From positions 558,001-622,000 of the forward strand of contig NZ_CP114052.1 in assembly GCF_027125355.1 (NCBI RefSeq): 64,000 nucleotides of DNA, read 5' to 3'. The notes beneath the pieces were generated by a model. That model was given only the letters and a program-made list of their open reading frames with translations, ran no database searches and was not told the DNA's origin. Below are positions 48,853 through 55,619 of the stretch, piece after piece; the first letter of the stretch is position 1, and every line of letters begins with the position of its first letter. The translations under genes and the position numbers were made by a program. The stretch is from Peptostreptococcus equinus (lineage in GTDB: Bacteria > Bacillota > Clostridia > Peptostreptococcales > Peptostreptococcaceae).

Positions 48853-49038
48853 ATGGGAGAATTTTTAGCAGCAAGAATAACAATGGCATTTGTGGATGAA
48901 GGAGAAACAGGAGCAAGAGATAAGTATAAATTATATTTTTCAAAAGCTGGGATGCTTAAATGGAAAACAGCTACTGATGAATCTATAAGAACTAAGTATA
49001 CAGACGTATTATTTGTAATTCAAGATAAAGTAGAATAG
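48853..49038 (+). CDS. 61-aa phage protein, unknown
   Basis: ATG 48853 with AAGGGAG 9 bases upstream is preferred over the ATG at 48790, which lacks a site. MGEFLAARITMAFVDEGETG, ARDKYKLYFSKAGMLKWKTA, ending VIQDKVE. Similar small proteins (XkdX-position) occur between fibre and holin; no function recognised. Confidence 0.65.
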   Translation: MGEFLAARITMAFVDEGETGARDKYKLYFSKAGMLKWKTATDESIRTKYTDVLFVIQDKVE

Positions 49039-49093
49039 TGAAGTTTAAAGTCTCATAGTTAAAGCTATGGGGCTTAATTAATAGGGGTGATTT

Positions 49094-49378
49094 ATGGAAC
49101 AACTAATTGCATTTAGCGGTGTTTGTGGGGCATTGATAACAGTCTATAGCTTAGTGAAGCTTGTTGTACAGCCATTTACAACAGCTATGAAAAGAAATGA
49201 CTTGACTAATCAAGCACTGCAAAAATCTGTAGATATGTTAGCGTATGACTTGAAAGAATCTCAAAAAGACAGAGATAATATTCATAAAATATTAGATAAG
49301 CATGATGATAGATTGAGTAGGGTTGAAGATGATGTAATACGTAATTCAGAACAAATAAAAACATTATTTAATAGATAG
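49094..49378 (+). CDS. XhlA-like/holin-associated membrane protein
   Basis: 94 aa. N-terminal helix (LIAFSGVCGALITVYSLVKL) anchors the protein, followed by a long coiled coil (QKSVDMLAYDLKESQKDRDN, DDRLSRVEDDVIRNSEQIKT). The order before a short holin and amidase points to the lysis cassette. GGGGTGA before the ATG. Confidence 0.72.
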   Translation: MEQLIAFSGVCGALITVYSLVKLVVQPFTTAMKRNDLTNQALQKSVDMLAYDLKESQKDRDNIHKILDKHDDRLSRVEDDVIRNSEQIKTLFNR

Positions 49379-49388
49379 GAGGTAGTAT

Positions 49389-49598
49389 ATGAAGTTAAAA
49401 AATGAAACATATGATATATTAAAATGGATAGCACAGATATTCTTACCTGCACTTACTATATTTGTAGGTGCTGTAGGGGTAGCTGTAGGCTTTAAGCAAA
49501 CTGATTTAATAGTTATTATTATGACAGCTTTTGATACGTTTTTAGGCACAATTTTAGGCATTTCAACTAAAAACTACAATTCAGAAAGAGAGGTATAA
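49389..49598 (+). CDS. Phage holin
   Basis: 69 aa, two hydrophobic segments (LKWIAQIFLPALTIFVGAVG and TDLIVIIMTAFDTFLGTILG), the pattern of the small 'phage_holin_1'/LC3-like family. AGGAGG before the ATG; endolysin follows one base after its stop. It would permeabilise the membrane to release or activate the amidase. Confidence 0.85.
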   Translation: MKLKNETYDILKWIAQIFLPALTIFVGAVGVAVGFKQTDLIVIIMTAFDTFLGTILGISTKNYNSEREV

Positions 49599-49599
49599 C

Positions 49600-50421
49600 A
49601 TGACTAATTTTTATTATAAACCAATTTCAAGAAAATATAATTTTGGCTGGGGAAGAAGTAAATCTAACATTAAATTTATAGCTATACACTGGACTGCAAA
49701 TGAGAGCAGAGGTGCTAATGCAATGGCACACTATAAGTATTTTCAGAATAACAACGTAGGAGCGTCCGCACACTATTTTGTTGACGATACCAATATTGTT
49801 CAAATAGTTGGAGATAGTACAGTTGCTTATGCTGTTGGTGGAAATCAAGGATATGGAACTGGACTAGGTGGCATTGTTAATGAGAACTCCATATCAATAG
49901 AAATGTGTGTCAATTCAGATGCTGACTATAGCAAGATGTATTTTAATACTGTAGAGCTTGTAAAAGAGCTTCTAAGGCAATATCCTAATGCTAAAGTAGT
50001 TAGACATTGGGACGCAACTAGAAAAGATTGTCCGCATGGTTACACAGGCTATAACAATGCAAAGTGGAACAAGTTTTTATCTGATGTTAAACAGCCTAGA
50101 CGATTAATCTTAGACTTATCTAAAGATAGCGTTGCGGTAGAAGTTAATTCTCAAAAAACATCTGCACCAGCAAGAAAAGGATGGGTACAAGAAGAAGGAA
50201 AATGGTTCTACTATATAGATGGAAAGAAAAAGATAGGTTGGTTAAAGTCGGGTAAAGCGTGGTTTTATATGCAACCAGAAAAAGATGGAGAAATGAAAAT
50301 AGGATGGCTCAAATATAACAATAACTGGTTTTATTTCAATTCTAAAGGTTACATGTTAACTGGCGAACAAGTGATTGATAATAAGAAATATAAATTTAAT
50401 AATGAGGGGTACTTGCTGTAA
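49600..50421 (+). CDS. N-acetylmuramoyl-L-alanine amidase endolysin with choline-binding-type repeats
   Basis: 273 aa. Amidase_2 domain in residues 1-160: zinc ligands in KFIAIHWTANES and KVVRHWDATRKDCPHG, with ASAHYFVDD between. The C-terminal 85 residues are about four Trp/Tyr-rich repeats (GWVQEEGKWFYYIDGKKKIG, GWLKYNNNWFYFNSKGYMLT) of the choline/cell-wall-binding type. No signal peptide, so it relies on the holin. The repeats imply a choline-like or related wall polymer in the host (inference). Confidence 0.93.
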   Translation: MTNFYYKPISRKYNFGWGRSKSNIKFIAIHWTANESRGANAMAHYKYFQNNNVGASAHYFVDDTNIVQIVGDSTVAYAVGGNQGYGTGLGGIVNENSISIEMCVNSDADYSKMYFNTVELVKELLRQYPNAKVVRHWDATRKDCPHGYTGYNNAKWNKFLSDVKQPRRLILDLSKDSVAVEVNSQKTSAPARKGWVQEEGKWFYYIDGKKKIGWLKSGKAWFYMQPEKDGEMKIGWLKYNNNWFYFNSKGYMLTGEQVIDNKKYKFNNEGYLL

Positions 50422-50423
50422 TT

Positions 50424-50458
50424 AAAATAAGGGTAGCATTTAGCTACCCTTATTTTTT
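50424..50458 (+). terminator. Terminator after the endolysin gene
   Basis: Perfect 14-bp stem AAAATAAGGGTAGC/GCTACCCTTATTTT with loop ATTTA and a T run. It ends the late operon. Confidence 0.92.
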
Positions 50459-50549
50459 ATATTAAATTTTTCCAGTGTATTGAATTAATTTTAATACGTG
50501 GGTATAATATAATTATAAAATAATTTCAAGTAGTTTTATTAGGAGGTGT

Positions 50550-50657
50550 ATGTTTATTGCTACAAAATTATTTTTAAAAAGTATTAATATAAAGAAAAAA
50601 AGAAATGCCATAGACTTTATAATGGCTATGGAAAAATCTAAGAGCAAGTCTCTTTAA
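50550..50657 (+). CDS. Possible 35-aa basic peptide
   Basis: AGGAGG is only 3 bases before ATG 50550. Product MFIATKLFLKSINIKKKRNA... KSKSKSL is very basic. It lies between endolysin and csbD. It may be chance, as the spacing is poor; listed as the only frame in this 270-base gap. Confidence 0.3.
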   Translation: MFIATKLFLKSINIKKKRNAIDFIMAMEKSKSKSL

Positions 50658-50729
50658 TAAAAACTTAAGAATTTAAAACAGATTTGTGGGTATACTATTA
50701 ATAATATAATATTTTGGAGGTGTTTTTAA

Positions 50730-50930
50730 ATGAAAGATACAGGAGTATTTGATAAGGTTAAGGGAAGTGCAAAAAATATTGCTGGAGAAGCTACTGGCGA
50801 CAATAAGTTAAAAGCTGAAGGTGCTGTAGATAAAGCTACTGGAAAAGCAAAAGAATTGTTAAATGAAGCTGGGAAAAAAGCTGAAGAAGTAGCTGACAAT
50901 GCTAAGTCAGAAATTAATAAGCATAAGTAA
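50730..50930 (+). CDS. CsbD-like stress protein, prophage cargo
   Basis: 66 aa: DKVKGSAKNIAGEATGDNKL, KAEGAVDKATGKAKELLNEA. The CsbD pattern (KG..K...G..TGD..L.AEG..D...G) is clear. These small hydrophilic proteins are induced by general stress in bacilli. Here the gene has its own GGAGG and terminator, between lysis genes and attR, so it is likely expressed in the lysogen. It is notable that the target gene on the other side is also a stress protein gene. Confidence 0.85.
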   Translation: MKDTGVFDKVKGSAKNIAGEATGDNKLKAEGAVDKATGKAKELLNEAGKKAEEVADNAKSEINKHK

Positions 50931-50942
50931 ATATGTTAATAA

Positions 50943-50982
50943 AAAATAGAAGGCTTGGATTACACCAGACCTTCTATTTTTT
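50943..50982 (+). terminator. Terminator after csbD
   Basis: AAAATAGAAGG/CCTTCTATTTT, 11-bp perfect stem with a 16-base loop and T run. Confidence 0.85.
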
Positions 50983-50983
50983 A

Positions 50984-51195
50984 TAAATAGGATTAAAAAA
51001 AGTCGTAATAATGGATAAGCCACTATACCAATATATTAATACTATTACTAGTATATAGTCAATAACAATATTGTTTTGGCGCAATATTGGCGCATTTTTG
51101 CATTACCTACGCAAAATTAACTACTTTTTATAATGGAATATTTAAAATAGAATCGAGTAATTGCAACAATTATAAAATTATATTAAATTTAGTTC
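50984..51195. other. Right prophage end, non-coding attachment-arm region
   Basis: No gene. Holds AACAATATTGTT palindrome (51063-51074) and TTGGCGCA twice (51076, 51087), 11 bp apart, like the pair at 11198/11209 at the other end. The repeats are candidate integrase arm-type or Xis sites. Confidence 0.55.
51076..51094 (+). repeat. Candidate right integrase arm sites
   Basis: Direct repeat TTGGCGCA-ATA-TTGGCGCA with 11-bp period, 102 bases inside attR; counterpart of 11198-11216. Confidence 0.5.
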
Positions 51196-51209
51196 ATAGT
51201 ACCAGAATA
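51196..51209 (+). repeat. attR core (14-bp direct repeat)
   Basis: ATAGTACCAGAATA, identical to 11125-11138. Read in the universal-stress frame it continues GAA TAA, giving the pre-integration stop codon. Confidence 0.88.
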
Positions 51210-51227
51210 AAAGCTTAGATATATGTT

Positions 51228-51263
51228 AAAAAGGAATGAATAACTTATTCATTCCTTTTTTTT
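51228..51263 (+). terminator. Original terminator of the universal stress gene, displaced by the prophage
   Basis: GGAATGAATA/TATTCATTCC stem flanked by A and T runs, 18 bases after attR. Before integration it would have followed the stop codon directly. Confidence 0.82.
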
Positions 51264-51489
51264 ATAAAAAATACTTTTTCCTACTTTAAATTTGATTGAT
51301 AATTAGTGATAAGGGTATCAAATAAATATGTTAAAGTTAGATAATATTATTTTTTATATAATTTAAAATATAAATTTAAAATAATGATAAATAACGGTTG
51401 ACTTTGTTTATGAATAGTAGTAATATATACTTGTAAGTGATAATAGTTACTACTATTGGAAAATAAAATTAAATTTTGGAGGTAAAAAA
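51264..51489 (+). promoter_or_regulatory. rbr promoter with inverted repeat
   Basis: TTGACT (51398-51403), 17 bases, TAATAT (51421-51426). AATAGTAGTAA (51413-51423) and its exact complement TTACTACTATT (51447-51457) form an 11-bp inverted repeat covering the -10 and start site. The perR gene is in the operon, so this may be its operator, although it does not match the B. subtilis PerR box. The bases before 51398 are plain A+T-rich. Confidence 0.6.
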
Positions 51490-52038
51490 ATGACACAGGA
51501 ACTTAAGGGAACAAAAACAGAAAAGAACCTTTTAGATGGTTTTGCAGGAGAATCAATGGCAAGAAATAAATATACTTACTATGCTTCTCAGGCTAAGAAG
51601 GAAGGGTATAATCAGATATCTAATATATTCTTAGAAACAGCAGAAAATGAAAAGGAACATGCTAAGCTATGGTTTAAGGCTCTTCATGGAGGAGAAATAC
51701 CAACAACTGAAGAAAATTTATTAGATGCTGCAGAAGGTGAATTATACGAGTGGTCTGATATGTATGTTAGATTCTCTAATGATGCAAAAGAAGAAGGATT
51801 TAAGGAAATTGCTAGACTATTTGATGGTGTAGCAGCTATAGAAAAAACACATGAAGAAAGATATAGAACTTTACTTCAGAATTTAAAAGATGGTAAGATT
51901 TTTGAGAAAGATGAAGTAGTAGTTTGGAAGTGTATGAATTGTGGACATATTCACGTATCTAAGAGTGCTCCAAAGTTATGTCCTGTATGTAAGCATCCAC
52001 AAGCGTATTTCGAAGTGAAGGCTGAAAACTGGAAATAA
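51490..52038 (+). CDS. rbr: Rubrerythrin
   Basis: 182 aa peroxide reductase of anaerobes. The N-terminal ferritin-like domain carries di-iron ligands in GFAGESMARNKY, ETAENEKEHAKL and AAIEKTHEERY; the C-terminal rubredoxin-like domain has CMNCGHIH and CPVCKHPQAYF for the Fe(SCys)4 site. GGAGG before the ATG. First gene of an oxygen-defence operon with perR and superoxide reductase, 29 bases before perR. Confidence 0.97.
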   Translation: MTQELKGTKTEKNLLDGFAGESMARNKYTYYASQAKKEGYNQISNIFLETAENEKEHAKLWFKALHGGEIPTTEENLLDAAEGELYEWSDMYVRFSNDAKEEGFKEIARLFDGVAAIEKTHEERYRTLLQNLKDGKIFEKDEVVVWKCMNCGHIHVSKSAPKLCPVCKHPQAYFEVKAENWK

Positions 52039-52067
52039 TATAATATTTAGCAAAGTAGGTGGTAGTG

Positions 52068-52454
52068 GTGAGGTTTTCAAAGCAAAGAGAAATGATATTA
52101 AACGAAGTTAAAAATAATAATAATCACCCTACAGCTGATATGGTATATGATAAGTTGAGAAAAGATAATCCTAATTTGAGCTTGGGTACGGTTTATAGAA
52201 ATTTAACTCAATTAGCAGATAATGGATTAATTACAAAACTTAGTATACCAGGGGATCCTGTTAGATTCGATTGCAACACAGATGAACATAATCATTTTAT
52301 TTGTGAAGATTGCGGGCAAATTTTCGATATTGATAAGGATTTGGTCGCTTATGCAGATAAGGGTCTTGAAAAATTAGGATTTAAAGTAAATTCTGCACAG
52401 ATTCTTTTAAAAGGAATTTGTGTAGAATGTACTAAAAAGATAGAAAAAATATAA
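52068..52454 (+). CDS. perR: Fur-family peroxide sensor (PerR)
   Basis: 128 aa. GTG 52068 is chosen, with AGGTGG 5 bases upstream, over the frame's earlier GTG that overlaps that site. Winged-helix NHPTADMVYDKLRKDNPNLS and SLGTVYRNLTQLADNGLI; metal region DEHNHFICEDCGQIFDID; C-terminal GICVECTKK, so both CxxC zinc pairs are present. Position between rubrerythrin and superoxide reductase genes supports PerR rather than Fur or Zur. Likely represses this operon until peroxide oxidises its His ligands. Confidence 0.88.
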   Translation: MRFSKQREMILNEVKNNNNHPTADMVYDKLRKDNPNLSLGTVYRNLTQLADNGLITKLSIPGDPVRFDCNTDEHNHFICEDCGQIFDIDKDLVAYADKGLEKLGFKVNSAQILLKGICVECTKKIEKI

Positions 52455-52485
52455 TTTAATTAATAGTTTAATAGGAGGTAATTTT

Positions 52486-52875
52486 ATGGCTAAAGATTTA
52501 AAGTTTTATTCATGTTCAGATAAGGATTTTATAATTGAAGTAGTTGTTCCTGAAGAAGGATGTCAAGTTTCATGTTGTGGTGAAGAAATGAAGCTTATAG
52601 AACCAAATACTACTGATGCAGCTGGAGAAAAGCATGTTCCAGTTATAGAAGTTAGTGGAAACAAAGTAGTAGTTAAGGTTGGTAGTGTACCACATCCAAT
52701 GGAAGAAAAACACCATATTTCATTTATATATCTAGTAACTGAAAAAACAGTTCAGAGAGTAGATTTACCGCATGATGGTAAGCCAGAAGCAGAATTTGTA
52801 CTTGCAGAAGATGATAAGGCTATATGTGCTTATGAATATTGTAATCTACATGGATTGTGGAAAGCAGAAGCTTAA
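52486..52875 (+). CDS. Desulfoferrodoxin-type superoxide reductase with altered center I
   Basis: 129 aa. Center II is complete: His50, His70, His76, Cys119 and His122 (EKHVPVIEV, VPHPMEEKHHI, YEYCNLHGLW), with Glu48-Lys49 as catalytic neighbours. The N-terminal desulforedoxin center normally has C-X2-C and CC; here Cys10 is followed by SDKD, so the second Cys is missing, while Cys30-Cys31 (QVSCCGEEM) remain. Superoxide reduction should work; center I probably does not bind iron normally. Third gene of the rbr operon, GGAGG before ATG. Confidence 0.93.
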   Translation: MAKDLKFYSCSDKDFIIEVVVPEEGCQVSCCGEEMKLIEPNTTDAAGEKHVPVIEVSGNKVVVKVGSVPHPMEEKHHISFIYLVTEKTVQRVDLPHDGKPEAEFVLAEDDKAICAYEYCNLHGLWKAEA

Positions 52876-52889
52876 TAATATAAAAGTTA

Positions 52890-52925
52890 AAAAACAAAAA
52901 GGAGCATATGCTCCTTTTTGTTTTT
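52890..52925. terminator. Bidirectional terminator between superoxide reductase and DEAD-box genes
   Basis: 36-base perfect palindrome centred on GGAGCATATGCTCC with flanking A/T runs on both sides, placed between convergent genes. Confidence 0.92.
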
Positions 52926-52932
52926 ATTAAAT

Positions 52933-54027
52933 TTATTCCAATATTTTTTTAACTTCTTCATAAACAAGCATGTTTTTTTCTGTAATAAAGGAACGAGATT
53001 TTCCATCTTTATTTACTCTTCCAGTTCTACCGATTCTATGTATATAATCCTGTGCAAGTTCAGGGAAATCATAGTTATATATATGACTTAGGCCTTGTAT
53101 ATCTAGACCTCTTGACGCTAAATCTGTTGAGATTAGGAATTGAAATTTCATATTTTTAAAATCTTTTATAATTCTTTCTCTTTTAGATTGGCTAATATCA
53201 CTATGTATCTTACAACAACTATATCCTTTTTGTCCTAACTTTATATCTAAATTATCAACTCTAGCCTTAGTCCTACAAAAAATAATAGCTAAAAATGGTG
53301 AATCTTTTTCTATTTGTTTGCATAAATCATCAAATTTTGACCTGTCTGTTGAGATTATAAATTCTTGCTCTATTTTGTTAGGTATATTTTCTTTGCTAGT
53401 ATCTATTTCTATAAAATTTTCTGCATATCTATATGCTAATTTTTTTACGCTTGAATTTATAGTTGCTGAAAAAAGTAAAAGATTTTTATAGGTATTTATT
53501 TTGTTAAAGATTGAATCTATTTCGTTTTTAAATCCCATAAGAAGCATCTGATCAGCCTCATCAATTACTAGAGTATCTATCATATCTAGTTTGATAGTTT
53601 TTCTTTGTATGTGGTCAAGTAATCTTCCTGGAGTTGCTATTATAATATTTATTTTGTTGCTATTTAGTTTTTTTATTTGGGATTTTATATCTTTACCACC
53701 ATATATAGCAATGTAATTAATAGGATGTTTATCTATATTTGTAATAACATTAACAAGACTTTCAATGACTTGGCTTATTTGTATAGTTATTTCTCTAGTT
53801 GGAGCCAGTATTAGACTTGTTTCTATTTTATCATTTAATATAAGATTTAAAATAGGTATTACAAATGCAAGTGTTTTACCAGAACCAGTATTTGACTTGG
53901 CTATAATATTGTTTAAATTAAGTATTGGGTACATAGTTTCTGATTGTATTTGAGTGGGTTCTTTAATACCATTTTTGCTTAGGGCATTAATAATGTTATT
54001 ATCTATTTTTAAATTTGAAAAATGCAT
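52933..54027 (-). CDS. DEAD-box RNA helicase
   Basis: 364 aa. The start at 54027 is preceded by AGGAGGA; an ATG further upstream lacks a site. Motifs in order: Q motif PTQIQSETMYPILN, I AKSNTGSGKT, Ia APTREI, II VIDEADQML, III SAT, IV FCRTKARVD, V STDLASRGLD, VI HRIGRTGR. A compact two-domain enzyme without C-terminal extension, so probably a general RNA chaperone in cold adaptation or ribosome assembly (CshA/DbpA-like; exact subfamily unclear). Single gene converging on the oxygen-defence operon. Confidence 0.95.
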   Translation of the reverse strand: MHFSNLKIDNNIINALSKNGIKEPTQIQSETMYPILNLNNIIAKSNTGSGKTLAFVIPILNLILNDKIETSLILAPTREITIQISQVIESLVNVITNIDKHPINYIAIYGGKDIKSQIKKLNSNKINIIIATPGRLLDHIQRKTIKLDMIDTLVIDEADQMLLMGFKNEIDSIFNKINTYKNLLLFSATINSSVKKLAYRYAENFIEIDTSKENIPNKIEQEFIISTDRSKFDDLCKQIEKDSPFLAIIFCRTKARVDNLDIKLGQKGYSCCKIHSDISQSKRERIIKDFKNMKFQFLISTDLASRGLDIQGLSHIYNYDFPELAQDYIHRIGRTGRVNKDGKSRSFITEKNMLVYEEVKKILE

Positions 54028-54057
54028 ATATCCTCCTATTAACATATAGATATACAT

Positions 54058-54451
54058 TATATCATAGTAAGTTAATATTTAGCAATTATGGTGTTTTATA
54101 TATATTCTTTATAAGAGAATAAATAGATTTAATTTGTAATTAAAATAAGTAAATTAGGTATATTATTAATAGGTAATCCATATTGAATATAAAAGCTATA
54201 ATAATATTCAGAATTTATTTTAATAGGAATTTTCAGAAAAATAACAAATAATGACTTAATAAAATTTATTTTATTCAAAAAAACGCTAATATATATTATA
54301 AAAACTATAAAATACTTTAGAAATGAAATTTAAAATATTAAACTTGCAAAATTCAATAAAAATTCACTTGAAAATAAATGAAGTATATAATATAATTTAA
54401 TCATAGATGAAAGATTATATTTTAATTTTGCAAAAATGGAGGGTTATAATT
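54058..54451 (+). promoter_or_regulatory. A+T-rich intergenic region with promoter for the citrate operon
   Basis: Mostly A+T-rich without frames. TTGAAA (54368-54373), 17 bases, TATAAT (54391-54396) form a good promoter 56 bases before the first start codon. No riboswitch or leader is recognised. Confidence 0.65.
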
Positions 54452-55594
54452 ATGTGTGTTACTGATAAAATAAATGGCAAAGAATTAAAATTTGTTGATA
54501 CTACTTTAAGAGACGGAGAGCAGACAGCAGGTGTGGTTTTTGCCAATAGTGAGAAAATTATGATAGCTGAAATGTTGAGTGATCTTGGCATTAACCAGTT
54601 GGAAGTTGGTATACCTACAATGGGTGGAGATGAAAAAGAAACTATAAAACAAATTGTAAAGAAAAACCTAAAACCTAGTATAATGGCTTGGAATCGTGCT
54701 GTAATTGGCGATGTTGAGCAGAGTATAGATTGTGGTGTCGATGCAGTGGCAATATCAATATCGGTATCAGATATTCATATAGAAAACAAATTAAAGACTT
54801 CAAGAGATTGGGTCTTAGAACAAATGGTTAAGACTACAGAATATGCAAAGAAAAATGGATTATATGTATCTGTAAATGGTGAAGATGCTTCAAGAGCAGA
54901 TGATGATTTCCTTATAGAATTTATAGAATGTGCTAAACAGGCTGGTGCTGATAGATTTAGATTTTGTGATACAGTAGGAGTAATGGATCCATTTACAATT
55001 AGAAATAAAATAGAAAAAATTTATAAAGCTACAAATTTTGATATAGAAATGCATACACACAATGACTTCGGTATGGCAACTGCTAATGCCATTGGAGGTA
55101 TATTGGGTGGTGCGAATTATGTAGGTGTAACAGTAAATGGTCTTGGGGAAAGAGCTGGCAATGCAGCTCTAGAAGAAGTACTTATGTCTTTGATACATGT
55201 ATTAAAGTATGAATCAAAAATTGATACTAGAAGATTTAAAGAATTATCTGAATATGTATCAAATGCATCTGGCAGAGAATTACCTGCATGGAAAGCAATA
55301 GTAGGAAGTAATATGTTTAGGCATGAATCAGGTATACATGCAGATGGTGCTATAAAAAATCCAAGGAACTATGAAGCTTTTGACCCAGCAGAAGTTGGGC
55401 TAGAAAGACAGATAGTAATAGGCAAGCATTCAGGAAAGGCTGCCATCATTAATAAATTTATGGAATATGATGTAAAATTGACTGATGAACAAGCTACAAG
55501 AATACTTGATGAAGTGAGAAGTCTTTCAGTAAAATTAAAAAGATCGTTATTTGATAAGGAGTTGGCTTATATATATAGAAGTTTAAATAGCTAA
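54452..55594 (+). CDS. Homocitrate/isopropylmalate synthase-family enzyme, probable Re-citrate synthase
   Basis: 380 aa. TTLRDGEQTAGV is the DRE-TIM signature, HTHNDFGMATANAIGG the metal-binding motif, and GLGERAGNAALEEV, RHESGIHADG, VIGKHSG complete the NifV/AksA/LeuA pattern without LeuA's regulatory domain. ATG 54452 follows GGAGGG. The next genes are aconitase and isocitrate dehydrogenase and no si-type citrate synthase is present here, so the enzyme most likely makes citrate from oxaloacetate and acetyl-CoA, as the clostridial Re-citrate synthase does. Homocitrate synthase cannot be excluded from sequence alone. Confidence 0.85.
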   Translation: MCVTDKINGKELKFVDTTLRDGEQTAGVVFANSEKIMIAEMLSDLGINQLEVGIPTMGGDEKETIKQIVKKNLKPSIMAWNRAVIGDVEQSIDCGVDAVAISISVSDIHIENKLKTSRDWVLEQMVKTTEYAKKNGLYVSVNGEDASRADDDFLIEFIECAKQAGADRFRFCDTVGVMDPFTIRNKIEKIYKATNFDIEMHTHNDFGMATANAIGGILGGANYVGVTVNGLGERAGNAALEEVLMSLIHVLKYESKIDTRRFKELSEYVSNASGRELPAWKAIVGSNMFRHESGIHADGAIKNPRNYEAFDPAEVGLERQIVIGKHSGKAAIINKFMEYDVKLTDEQATRILDEVRSLSVKLKRSLFDKELAYIYRSLNS

Positions 55595-55619
55595 GAAATT
55601 TATAGAGAGAGGTAATTGT

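Larger units (their letters stand above)
11125..51209. mobile_element. Prophage, contractile-tailed (myovirus type), about 40 kb, probably defective
   Basis: Bounded by the 14-bp att repeat, with integrase at the left end and CsbD-like cargo at the right. The order is lysogeny, early regulation, recombination/replication, packaging, head, contractile tail (sheath and XkdM tube), baseplate, fibre, holin-like genes, amidase. The structural genes resemble SPP1-like head genes joined to PBSX/XkdK-type tail genes, a common clostridial myophage plan. The tape-measure gene and an XkdP-like gene are fused by a deletion near 42.85 kb, so particles are probably not functional. Confidence 0.95.
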
